Assembly (NCBI GenBank): GCA_934645275.1
Contig: CAKUDW010000015.1
Location: forward strand, 1 to 18,606
Source of the DNA: an uncultured Clostridia bacterium
GTDB lineage: Bacteria > Bacillota_A > Clostridia > Christensenellales > Aristaeellaceae
Direction of reading: 5' to 3'
Length of the DNA stretch: 18,606 bases
Shown here: positions 1 through 6,283 of the stretch, one piece after another
Layout: the number at the start of each line of letters is the position of its first letter
Position numbering within the stretch: the first letter of the stretch is position 1
Notes under the pieces: generated by a model
The model's input: the letters and a program-made list of their open reading frames with translations, nothing else
The model's database searches: none
What the model was told of the DNA's origin: nothing
Program-made: the position numbers and the translations under genes

Positions 1-2
1 GC

Positions 3-101
3 GCGTATGCCACCGTGATGATGCTAATTGTGTATGCGGCCATCGCCATCATGCAGATATTCGTGACCCGCATGAGCCGCAGCCGCCGCGTGAAGGGCTG
101 A
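3..101 (+). CDS. ABC transporter permease, C-terminal end (partial)
   Basis: Only the last 32 codons are present, in the frame that stops with TGA at 99-101. The translation is a hydrophobic helix (residues like VMMLIVYAAIAIMQIF) followed by a short basic tail (TRMSRSRRVKG). This is what the last transmembrane segment and cytoplasmic end of a binding-protein-dependent ABC permease look like. It lies 41 bp upstream of an ABC ATPase gene on the same strand, so it is probably the inner-membrane subunit of the same importer. The start and most of the protein lie outside the window, so the substrate cannot be told. The assignment rests mainly on context. Confidence 0.7.
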   Translation, partial: AYATVMMLIVYAAIAIMQIFVTRMSRSRRVKG

Positions 102-142
102 CTGTCGAACGCGTTACAGACTGAAAAGGAGTATAGAACAAG

Positions 143-1222
143 ATGAGCAATTTCAAAAAGGGCGTGCGCCTGGAGAATATCTCCAAAATATACATGGATC
201 CCAAAACCAATAAGCCCTTCAAGGCAGTTGATTCCATCAATGTCAACATCAAGCCCGGCGATTTCGTGACGCTGTTGGGCCCGTCTGGCTGCGGCAAGAC
301 CACCACGCTGCGCATGATTGCTGGCTTCGAGTCGCCGGACGAGGGCGAAATCTATCTGGGCGATCAACCCATCAACGAGCTGACTCCGAACAAGCGCGAT
401 ACCGCCATGGTGTTCCAGAGCTACGCGCTGTTTCCGCACATGAATATCTTCGATAACGTGGCATATGGCCTGAAGCTGCGCAAGGTGCCCAAGGCCGAAA
501 TCCGTACCCGCGTATTCGACATGCTGAAGCTCGTGGGTCTGGAAGGCATGGAAAATCGTTACACCAATCAGCTCTCCGGCGGCCAGCAGCAGCGCGTGGC
601 GCTGGCGCGCGCATTGATTGTGGAGCCCGGCGTTCTGCTGTTCGACGAACCGCTTTCCAACCTGGATGCGAAGCTGCGCGTATACATGCGTACGGAGATT
701 CGCCGCATTCAGCAGCAGTTCGGCATTACCGCCGTTTATGTAACGCACGATCAGTCCGAGGCCATGTCCATTTCGGATAACATCATCATTATGAACCATG
801 GCGTGATTGCACAGATGGGCACGCCGCAGCAGATTTACTATAACCCCGTGAGCGAATTCGTGGCGGACTTCATCGGCGAGGCGAACTTCCTGAAGGCGAA
901 TGTGCGCAGCGTGGAGAGCGACCACGTGGACGTGGAGTTCCAGGGCGTGCGCTTCCCTGTGCGCAAGCCGGAAATGACTGTGGCCGTGGGCGAGGAACAT
1001 ACCGTGATGTTGCGTCCCGAGGGCGTGCGCGTGAGCGAAAAGGGCATCCTGCCGTGCAAAGTGGTGCTCAGCTGCTTCATGGGCCCGTATCAGAATTACC
1101 ATGTCATGGTGGGCGATGTGCTGGTGCGCATAACGGATAACCACCCTGTCGGCCGCCGCGTGTTCAACGTGGGCGAGGACGCCTGGCTGGATTTCAGCAT
1201 GGTGGATACGCACTTGATGTAA
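143..1222 (+). CDS. ABC transporter ATP-binding protein (PotA/FbpC/UgpC-like, with TOBE domain)
   Basis: A cytoplasmic ATPase subunit of an ABC importer, 359 aa. Visible motifs are Walker A GPSGCGKT at residues 46-53, the Q-loop glutamine in VFQSYALFPH (about 92), the signature LSGGQ at 144-148, Walker B LLFDEP at 165-170, the D-loop SNLDAKLR, and the switch histidine in VTHDQSEAMS (H202). Residues 245-355 form a TOBE-type C-terminal domain, typical of the importer group that handles polyamines, ferric iron, sugars or phosphonates. Length is usual for that group. The start is supported by AAAAGGAG about 13 nt upstream. It follows a permease end on the same strand and is followed by two tandem terminators, so it is the last gene of its operon. 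The substrate cannot be assigned from this subunit alone. Confidence 0.93.
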   Translation: MSNFKKGVRLENISKIYMDPKTNKPFKAVDSINVNIKPGDFVTLLGPSGCGKTTTLRMIAGFESPDEGEIYLGDQPINELTPNKRDTAMVFQSYALFPHMNIFDNVAYGLKLRKVPKAEIRTRVFDMLKLVGLEGMENRYTNQLSGGQQQRVALARALIVEPGVLLFDEPLSNLDAKLRVYMRTEIRRIQQQFGITAVYVTHDQSEAMSISDNIIIMNHGVIAQMGTPQQIYYNPVSEFVADFIGEANFLKANVRSVESDHVDVEFQGVRFPVRKPEMTVAVGEEHTVMLRPEGVRVSEKGILPCKVVLSCFMGPYQNYHVMVGDVLVRITDNHPVGRRVFNVGEDAWLDFSMVDTHLM

Positions 1223-1292
1223 ACCGATTCCGAGGCGCCTCCGAGGCATCTCGCTCCAAGAGACGCCTCTGCCCTTGGGCAGATTGCCGCTG

Positions 1293-1330
1293 CCGGGGCC
1301 TCCACTTTGTGGAGTCTCCGGTGCGTTTTT
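1293..1330 (+). terminator. Intrinsic terminator 1 after ABC operon
   Basis: A 13-bp imperfect stem (arms 1293-1305 and 1309-1321, loop TTT) pairs CCTCCAC with GTGGAG and CCGG with CCGG. It is followed by TGCGTTTTT. It lies 70 bp after the ATPase stop codon. A further hairpin, GAGGCATCTC/GAGACGCCTC at 1243-1269, precedes it but has no T-tract. Confidence 0.75.
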
Positions 1331-1345
1331 GCCAATTCCTTTTGT

Positions 1346-1382
1346 CCCGCGCTTTCATGCAGCAAAGCGCGGGGTTGGTTTT
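1346..1382 (+). terminator. Intrinsic terminator 2 after ABC operon
   Basis: A perfect 10-bp stem CCCGCGCTTT (1346-1355) / AAAGCGCGGG (1364-1373) with an 8-nt loop is followed by GTTGGTTTTAT. It is a second terminator directly behind the first, giving a tandem stop. Confidence 0.7.
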
Positions 1383-1638
1383 ATATGTGGCTTTACGTTC
1401 GCTGCGCCGCTCGACTATCCTCGCGTGTGCTCGTTACGAAGCGGCGCTTGAGTTTGTTGGCATATTGTTCATGAGGACGGCGTTCTGCTGAACCAGACGT
1501 CAATGCTTTCAATCTGGTATCGATTTTGGTGGCGGCGCTGCTGTTGCTTTTGCAATTTCTGTCACTTAAAGAATTATCGGCGTCTCTCTGCAAGAGCGGC
1601 CGCTCCACAAAGCTCTGGTTTGTGAATCCCATCCTAAT
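1383..1638. other. Non-coding gap between the ABC operon and the convergent gene
   Basis: I find no convincing gene here. The open frames that cross it have no ribosome site and encode low-complexity, basic translations. It contains an inverted repeat GCGCCGCT (1404-1411) / AGCGGCGC (1440-1447) and a 12-bp palindrome GAGCGGCCGCTC at 1594-1605, neither with a T-tract. Confidence 0.5.
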
Positions 1639-1670
1639 AAAAAAACCGCCGCAGCGGGAAGCTGCGACGG
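1639..1670 (-). terminator. Intrinsic terminator of the 165-aa secreted protein gene
   Basis: Read on the minus strand, CCGTCGCAGC, loop TTCCC, then GCTGCGGCGG, followed by seven T (1639-1645). One G-T wobble occurs in a 10-bp stem. It lies 37 bp past the stop codon at 1707. Confidence 0.9.
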
Positions 1671-1706
1671 CGAGGAAGGGGATATTGACTTTCTTTGAGA
1701 AATGTC

Positions 1707-2204
1707 TTATGCGGCGGCAAGGCTGCCGAAAATCTGCGCGGGCAGATCGCCGACAGAATTGCTGGCTTCGGCGGTGGTGGCGGTAAAGCCGACGGTCAGC
1801 AGGGTGGCCTCATCCAGCCAGGTGTAGAACGAAGCGGCGGTTTCGCTGGCTTCGTAGGCCAGGCAGTAAATGCCGTTGATGTAGAGCTCGTTGACCATAT
1901 CTGCGGTCGCGCCGGCCTCGTCCAGCGCGGCGAGCAGGGTGTCAAAATCCATATCGGCAGTCTGAACCGTTACGCCAACGCTGCCGTCGGGCATGAGCGC
2001 ATACAGCAGAATGCCTTCGGGCGCTTCCTGTACGGCCCAGTCGGCGGGAATCTGAATGGTCAGACCGGTGTCGCCAAGAGCGACGGTCTGCGCATCGAAA
2101 GTAACTTCACTGGTGACTTCGGGGAGCGCGGCTTCCTCTTCGGCGATGGCCGCGAAGGACAGGCAGATCACCAGCGCAATCAGGATTGCAAGCAGTTTTT
2201 TCAT
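1707..2204 (-). CDS. Secreted protein of unknown function, 165 aa
   Basis: The protein begins with a clear Sec signal peptide: MKK, a hydrophobic stretch of about 15 residues, then a signal peptidase I type site after AIA at about residue 21, before an acidic EEEAALPEV. The Cys at 14 is preceded by Ile and does not fit a lipobox. The mature part of about 144 aa is acidic, has alternating beta-strand-like segments (for example GLTIQIPADWAVQEAPEGILLYALMPDGSVGVTVQ) and no motif I recognise. Such a pattern is common in small extracytoplasmic proteins of Clostridia. It is monocistronic, with its own consensus promoter, an AGAAGGT ribosome site and a terminator. Function unknown. Confidence 0.85.
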   Translation of the reverse strand: MKKLLAILIALVICLSFAAIAEEEAALPEVTSEVTFDAQTVALGDTGLTIQIPADWAVQEAPEGILLYALMPDGSVGVTVQTADMDFDTLLAALDEAGATADMVNELYINGIYCLAYEASETAASFYTWLDEATLLTVGFTATTAEASNSVGDLPAQIFGSLAAA

Positions 2205-2234
2205 CGTTTTACCTTCTTTCTATACGAATAAATG

Positions 2235-2269
2235 CATTGTCCGCGTACTATTATAGCACGCGGACAATG
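2235..2269. promoter_or_regulatory. Palindromic operator candidate centred on the -10
   Basis: Perfect 12-bp arms CATTGTCCGCGT (2235-2246) and ACGCGGACAATG (2258-2269) flank an 11-bp centre that contains the -10 box of the 165-aa protein gene. Most of the right arm lies upstream of the expected transcript start, so this is a DNA-binding site candidate, not an RNA hairpin. The cognate regulator is not known. Confidence 0.6.
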
Positions 2270-2278
2270 TGTTGTCAA
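2250..2278 (-). promoter_or_regulatory. Consensus sigma-A promoter of the 165-aa secreted protein gene
   Basis: On the minus strand -35 TTGACA (2273-2278), 17-bp spacer, -10 TATAAT (2250-2255). The -10 is also extended (TGC before TATAAT). The predicted start is near 2243, about 40 nt before the ATG. Confidence 0.9.
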
Positions 2279-2330
2279 AGATATTTGACGGTAAAAAACG
2301 GTTACATTGTTCAATGCGAACACGCGGAAA

Positions 2331-2462
2331 TCAGTTGTCTTTTTTGTTGCCGATGTAATTCAAAAGGTACATCAGCGCGATGATGACTGCCGTGACGGCG
2401 AAGATGCCGAGCATGCCGCGCAGCATCAGCGGCAGGGTTTGCAGCATAGCATTGATATTCAT
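2331..2462 (-). CDS. OadG-like small membrane subunit, 43 aa
   Basis: A 43-codon gene starting MNINAMLQTL, with GGAGG 6 nt upstream and its start 12 bp after the oadB stop codon. Residues 15-37 form one hydrophobic helix (GMLGIFAVTAVIIALMYLL) and the end is polar and basic (NKKDN). Sodium pump decarboxylases have a small single-span gamma subunit (OadG), and shortened OadG-related subunits are known beside OadB in Clostridia. Size, topology and position directly after the beta subunit gene all agree. It would sit in the membrane as an assembly partner of OadB. It is shorter than classical OadG (about 80 aa) and lacks the His-rich or Pro-rich tail. It falls below usual ORF length cut-offs. Confidence 0.8.
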   Translation of the reverse strand: MNINAMLQTLPLMLRGMLGIFAVTAVIIALMYLLNYIGNKKDN

Positions 2463-2474
2463 ATTCGCCCTCCT

Positions 2475-3602
2475 TTAGCCCAGCATGTTCAGTATCAGTC
2501 CGCCTGCGATGACAGAGGCAATCTGGCCGGATACGTTTACGCCGATAGCGTGCATCAGCAGGAAGTTCTGATTGTCTTCCTTCAGGCCCATCTTGTGAAT
2601 CACGCGGGCCGACATCGGGAAAGCGGAAATGCCTGCCGCGCCAATCATCGGGTTGATCTTCTTCTCCTTCGGAAGGAACAGATTGACCAACTTGGCAAAG
2701 AGCACGCCGCCCGCCGTGTCGAACACGAAGGCGACCAGTCCCAGCGCGATGATCATCAGCGTTTCGCGGGTCAGAAAATATTGCGCCTGCATTTTCGTGG
2801 CGATGGTGAGGCCCAGCAGCAGCGTGATCAGGTTCGAAAGTACCTTCTGTGCCGTTTCAGACAGCGCATCCAGCACGCCGCATTCACGAATCAGGTTGCC
2901 GAACATCAAAAAGCCGATCAGCGCCACGCTGCGCGGGGAAACAACGCCAGCCACCATGGTGATTACGATGGGGAAGAGAATGCGCGTGCGCTTGGAGACG
3001 GTCTTCTGCGCATAAGGCATGCGAATCAGGCGTTCATGCTTCGTGGTGAGCGCCTTGATGACCGGCGGTTGCACCAGCGGTACCAGCGCCATATAGGAAT
3101 AGGCGGCCACCATGATTGCGCCGATATACTTCGAATTGAAGAAATTGGCCACAAAGATGGAGGTTGGGCCGTCGGCCGCGCCGATGATGCCAATGGATGC
3201 AGCGTCCTTTAATCCAAAGCCCAACAGCGCGGCCAGGCTCATCGTGAAGAAGATGCCGAATTGCGAAGCCGCGCCAAAGATCATCAGTTTCGGATTGGCC
3301 AGCAAGGGCGTGAAGTCGATCATTGCGCCGATGCCGATGAACAGCAGCAGTGGAAACAACTCGTTCGCGATGCCTGCGTCGAACAGCACGTCCACCGCGC
3401 CGGGTTCCAGCACGCTGCCGTAGAGCTGGTTCACCGCGCCCGAGAGCGGCAGGTTCACCAGAATGGTGCCGAAGCCCAGCGGCAGCAGGAGCGTGGGCTC
3501 CATGTCCTTTTTGATGGCCAGCCAGATCAGCACGCCGCCGATGACCCACATCACGGCCTGCTGCCAGGTGACGTTCAAGACGTTGGAAAACAGTTCAGCC
3601 AT
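2475..3602 (-). CDS. oadB: Sodium ion-translocating decarboxylase, beta subunit
   Basis: A 375-aa polytopic membrane protein of the OadB/GcdB/MmdB family. In this family decarboxylation of a carboxybiotin drives Na+ export. The residues known to be essential in Klebsiella OadB have clear counterparts: the Asp of GAADGPTS (D144), and N317, G321, S326 and R333 in the NPMIG..GISAFPMSAR segment, with the same spacing as N373/G377/S382/R389. The length is usual, and GGAGGGG lies 8 nt before the ATG. The next gene is an OadG-like subunit. No carboxyltransferase (alpha) or biotin carrier gene is in the window, so the exact decarboxylase (oxaloacetate, methylmalonyl-CoA or glutaconyl-CoA) is undecided and the symbol is generic. 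The gene is preceded by its own promoter and an attenuator-like leader. Confidence 0.93.
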   Translation of the reverse strand: MAELFSNVLNVTWQQAVMWVIGGVLIWLAIKKDMEPTLLLPLGFGTILVNLPLSGAVNQLYGSVLEPGAVDVLFDAGIANELFPLLLFIGIGAMIDFTPLLANPKLMIFGAASQFGIFFTMSLAALLGFGLKDAASIGIIGAADGPTSIFVANFFNSKYIGAIMVAAYSYMALVPLVQPPVIKALTTKHERLIRMPYAQKTVSKRTRILFPIVITMVAGVVSPRSVALIGFLMFGNLIRECGVLDALSETAQKVLSNLITLLLGLTIATKMQAQYFLTRETLMIIALGLVAFVFDTAGGVLFAKLVNLFLPKEKKINPMIGAAGISAFPMSARVIHKMGLKEDNQNFLLMHAIGVNVSGQIASVIAGGLILNMLG

Positions 3603-3634
3603 ACCAATTCCCCTCCAAATGAATTGATGAGAGC

Positions 3635-3683
3635 AAAAAAGCGAGACTCCTGCCGTAAAAAACCGGCAAAAGTCTCGCTTTTT
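3635..3683 (-). terminator. Intrinsic terminator inside the oadB leader (attenuator candidate)
   Basis: Outer stem AAGCGAGACT/AGTCTCGCTT is perfect and an inner stem TGCCG/CGGCA adds to it. On the minus strand it ends in TTTTTT and stops only about 20 bp before the oadB ribosome site. A terminator here, downstream of the oadB promoter and upstream of its start codon, would cut off oadB expression unless it is prevented. A-tracts on the other side make it potentially bidirectional. Confidence 0.85.
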
Positions 3684-3773
3684 AATTCACAGGCGGGCAG
3701 ATGCGCTCTGCCGTCCTGACGCCTGAGACGCGCGCCTGAAACCAGGCCCACAAGCTACTCCCTCTCACAACTT
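3635..3773 (-). ncRNA. Structured 5' leader of oadB, possible yybP-ykoY-type (Mn2+) riboswitch
   Basis: The region from the predicted start (about 3773) to the terminator can fold into hairpin GCCTG/CAGGC (3734-3747) and a longer arm pairing CAGGCG (3720-3725) with CGCCTG (3690-3695) and GGCAGA (3707-3712) with TCTGCC (3696-3701). The 5' end reads GAGAG-GGAGUAGC and the 3' end AGCGAGA-CUUUU. This resembles the yybP-ykoY arrangement as I recall it, GGGGAGUAGC facing GCAAGACC, with the closing helix made of A-U, G-C and G-U pairs. The 3' segment is also the 5' strand of the terminator, as expected of an ON switch. The match is from memory and imperfect (GCGAGA for GCAAGA), so the class is tentative. 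Confidence 0.45.
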
Positions 3774-3779
3774 ACTTTT

Positions 3780-3808
3780 ATTATACGGGCTTACCAGGCA
3801 AAATGCAA
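3780..3808 (-). promoter_or_regulatory. Promoter of the oadB leader
   Basis: On the minus strand -35 TTGCAT (3803-3808), 17-bp spacer, -10 TATAAT (3780-3785). It begins about 30 bp after the stop codon of the upstream ASST gene and gives a leader of about 170 nt before oadB. Confidence 0.8.
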
Positions 3809-3834
3809 GCCCGGCGTGAATTTTTACATGCGCG

Positions 3835-5742
3835 CTATAATATTATGCTGCACTCTGCATCGTATATCTCATTGCCCAGCGCAAGATATACGGCGTATTC
3901 CCCGGCGGGCAGGCCGCGCGTGGAGACCCATGATTTAGGCAATACCAGCACGCCGCCGTCGCGGGAAATGTGCGTCTCGTTGAAATCATAGGCGCGCTGC
4001 ATACCTGCGCCGTCAATCAACACTACCGCTGCGTTTTCAAGCGCCGCTTCGTCGGGCAAGGTGAATGTGCCGGAGATGAACAGCGCGTCGAAAGGATATA
4101 GCCCGGCTTTTGCGCCCTCGGGTAGCGGCTGCGCCCCGCTCGGGTTAATCTGGCCGGCATCAATTTCCGGCGTGACGCCCAGATCGCCGTGCCACGTGCC
4201 AATGGCCTGCACGTCGTAATCTATATTTTCAGCATATAGCGCAAGGCGATGCGTGCGGTATACGCCGCCGCGCAGCGTCATTTCCCAAATCAGTTCGTCG
4301 CCCTGCAGGTAGCGCAGCGCCGTGCCGTAGACGTTGTTGGTGTAGGGCGCGCTGCCAAAATCCGGGTTGCGCGAACCAAAGGTAATGAAATAGATTTCGT
4401 TTTCCAGGTCCAGGCAGCTCGCGCCGCTGATGACCGAGCAGTAGTATTCCGCGCCGAGCGCGCGGCCGTGCTCCCAGAGCTGCTCGATGGTCATATTCTC
4501 GGTATCGATCCTGTAACGCACGGCGCGGCTGTAATTCTCATCGTCGCCGAGCGCGCCGCCGCTGCCCGCAGGTTTGCAGCGTCCACCATAGCCATTATCG
4601 AATAGCAGCAGCGAGCCGTCCGGCAGCAGGCTCACGTTGTGCATGCCGTATTGCCAGCTGAAATCATCGCCAACGGGCGTAAAGAACTTGTTTTCGTCCA
4701 CACCCGTCCAGCCCGCAGGATCGCCCAGCACCCATACCAGCTCTTTCGTGGACTTGCGAATGCCAAAGAGCGCATCCTGGTTGCGACAGGATACGATCAG
4801 CGTGTCGCTGGCCTCGTCGTAGCAGACGGCGTTGCTGTGGTTCCAGTCCGGCTCGGCATTGCCGAACGCACCGCTGTCGTCGCGCTGCACCAGTGTGTCC
4901 AGCGCCATTTCCCACACAAGTTCGCCGCTTTCCGGCTCAATCTCTACCAGGTAATCCAGTATCGAGCTCAGTCCCGGCGTATTTGCCAGCACCAGGTAAT
5001 TGCCGTTCGGCAGCTGCATCAGGTCATGATGCTGACCGCCGTCCCACACATAGTCGTTGTAGACCTTGCCCAACATATCTGTCTCGCGCACGCCGGTACG
5101 GTCGTCGTTGGCATAGCTGAGACCGGAGGGGATCAGCAATCGCCCGTTTTGCAGGCGCGTCAGGCCGCAGGCGCCGGTGTTTTTGTAGAGCCAGCGCAGG
5201 TCGCCCTTGCTGTCAAAACCAGCGTAACAGCCCTCCCAGATGAAGGCGCAGATGTTGATGGCGCTGTGGTCGTACAGTTCGGCACGGTAAGTCTGAGCGC
5301 TGAACTGGCTGTAATAATTGAAATTTACCGGCTCGGTCTGTATCTGGAGCGCGGTGCTGCGCCCGTCGTCCAACGTGAGTTCTACCGTCGTGGTATCGCC
5401 CGCGTACAGGCCGTAGATGGGCACAAAGTGCGTCTTTGCCGCCGGAAAACTGCCGCAGATGTCATCCTCGGCAGCCTTGCCCCGCACGCGGATGCTGCCG
5501 CCGGTTTCGCTTTCTGTGGTGAAGATGGCCAGCGCTGAAAGCGGTGTGCGGCCGTAGGGGTTAACGATTATCATTGGGCTTTCAAAATCGTAGCCCGCCT
5601 CGGCCTCGGCCAGCAGGTACTGATCTACCTGCGCCTGTTCAGCCAGATAGTCGGTCACTTCGAGCGCGGCGCGCTCGCCCTCCGCCAGGGCGGCGGGACA
5701 GAGCAGGGCGGCAATCAGTAGAAGAATCAGGCATCGCTTCAT
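3835..5742 (-). CDS. Secreted arylsulfate sulfotransferase (ASST family), 635 aa
   Basis: ASST enzymes transfer sulfate from one phenolic ester to another phenol without PAPS, through a sulfohistidine, outside the cytoplasm. The protein has a Sec signal peptide (MKRC start, hydrophobic core, cleavage after ALA at about 20), an N-terminal beta domain (conserved VNPYGRTPLSA and PIYGLYAG near 59-114) and a propeller domain. Counterparts of the E. coli active site are visible: HHD at 238-240, H302 and N304 in DWNHSNAV, R320 in IVSCRNQ, and the catalytic His H368 in YGMHNVSLLPDG. Upstream in-frame Met codons exist, but GGAGG lies 9 nt before the ATG at 5742, leaving a 28-bp gap to the lipoprotein gene. 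It is the last gene of the ASST-lipoprotein-ASST operon. Its natural phenol acceptors are unknown. Confidence 0.9.
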   Translation of the reverse strand: MKRCLILLLIAALLCPAALAEGERAALEVTDYLAEQAQVDQYLLAEAEAGYDFESPMIIVNPYGRTPLSALAIFTTESETGGSIRVRGKAAEDDICGSFPAAKTHFVPIYGLYAGDTTTVELTLDDGRSTALQIQTEPVNFNYYSQFSAQTYRAELYDHSAINICAFIWEGCYAGFDSKGDLRWLYKNTGACGLTRLQNGRLLIPSGLSYANDDRTGVRETDMLGKVYNDYVWDGGQHHDLMQLPNGNYLVLANTPGLSSILDYLVEIEPESGELVWEMALDTLVQRDDSGAFGNAEPDWNHSNAVCYDEASDTLIVSCRNQDALFGIRKSTKELVWVLGDPAGWTGVDENKFFTPVGDDFSWQYGMHNVSLLPDGSLLLFDNGYGGRCKPAGSGGALGDDENYSRAVRYRIDTENMTIEQLWEHGRALGAEYYCSVISGASCLDLENEIYFITFGSRNPDFGSAPYTNNVYGTALRYLQGDELIWEMTLRGGVYRTHRLALYAENIDYDVQAIGTWHGDLGVTPEIDAGQINPSGAQPLPEGAKAGLYPFDALFISGTFTLPDEAALENAAVVLIDGAGMQRAYDFNETHISRDGGVLVLPKSWVSTRGLPAGEYAVYLALGNEIYDAECSIIL

Positions 5743-5770
5743 GGTTTCCATCCTCCGTTTCATGCTTGAA

Positions 5771-6280
5771 TTATTGAATTGGCAGGGTATTTTCACCCTC
5801 GTCGCCCGCATCGTATACCAGCGTCAGCTTACCCTTTACAGCTTTTTCCGGAATTTCAAAGCAGATGCTGCCGCGGCTGCCACCGATTTGCAGCGCCGTG
5901 CCGGGCAGGCGGTTATAGGTATGCGAAGAAAGGAAGGCGTCGTCCGCCATGCGCGGATAGGCGTTGCCGTCCGCGTCGCGCACGGCGAGCTTTTGCCAAT
6001 CGAAACTGTCGCCGCCCGTGCGGCTCTTTTGAATATCCAGTGTCAGTATCAGAAATGTGCAGCCCTCGGACGGCGTGTTGTCGTAGGCGACGTCAAGCAC
6101 TGCACCGTCGTATTGCGGTACGCCTGCGTCGGTGTGGAGCGCGCCTTTAACCTCGTGGCCGAGCAGCTGAATCTGCCAGGTGAAGGCGGATTGATCCGAC
6201 ACGCTTTCCTGCCCGCGACCGCAAGCGCACAGCACCGGCAGCAGCGCCGCCAGCAGCAGTGCGGCGATAATTCTCTTCAT
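5771..6280 (-). CDS. Lipoprotein, DUF4352-like, 169 aa
   Basis: The N-terminus is a lipoprotein signal: MKR, a hydrophobic stretch, and a lipobox LCAC with the acceptor Cys at residue 20, followed by a polar linker GRGQESVSDQ. The mature domain of about 145 aa looks all-beta. It contains TFLILTLDIQKS followed by a DADGNAYPRM segment and FEIPEKAVKGKLTLVYD, which is the layout of the immunoglobulin-like DUF4352/telokin-like domain of Firmicutes lipoproteins. This family call is by pattern, not by search. It lies between two ASST genes, with a GGAGG site 10 nt before the ATG and only 3 bp between the stop of the upstream ASST and its own start. It is probably an extracytoplasmic accessory protein of the sulfotransferases, but its role is inferred from position only. 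Confidence 0.85.
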   Translation of the reverse strand: MKRIIAALLLAALLPVLCACGRGQESVSDQSAFTWQIQLLGHEVKGALHTDAGVPQYDGAVLDVAYDNTPSEGCTFLILTLDIQKSRTGGDSFDWQKLAVRDADGNAYPRMADDAFLSSHTYNRLPGTALQIGGSRGSICFEIPEKAVKGKLTLVYDAGDEGENTLPIQ

Positions 6281-6283
6281 GGT

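Noticed and set aside
1594..1605. 12-bp palindrome GAGCGGCCGCTC
   Set aside because: Isolated, in a gene-free GC-rich gap and not next to a promoter; likely chance.
1309..1632. Short frames on both strands in the gap after the ABC ATPase
   Set aside because: The plus frame runs through two terminators; the minus frame has no ribosome site and ends up downstream of another terminator.
2307..3212. A 301-codon plus-strand open frame
   Set aside because: Antisense to oadB and to the OadG-like gene; rich in His, Gln and Arg with no membrane or domain pattern.
4639..5538. A 299-codon plus-strand open frame
   Set aside because: Antisense to the first ASST, no ribosome site and no recognisable domain.
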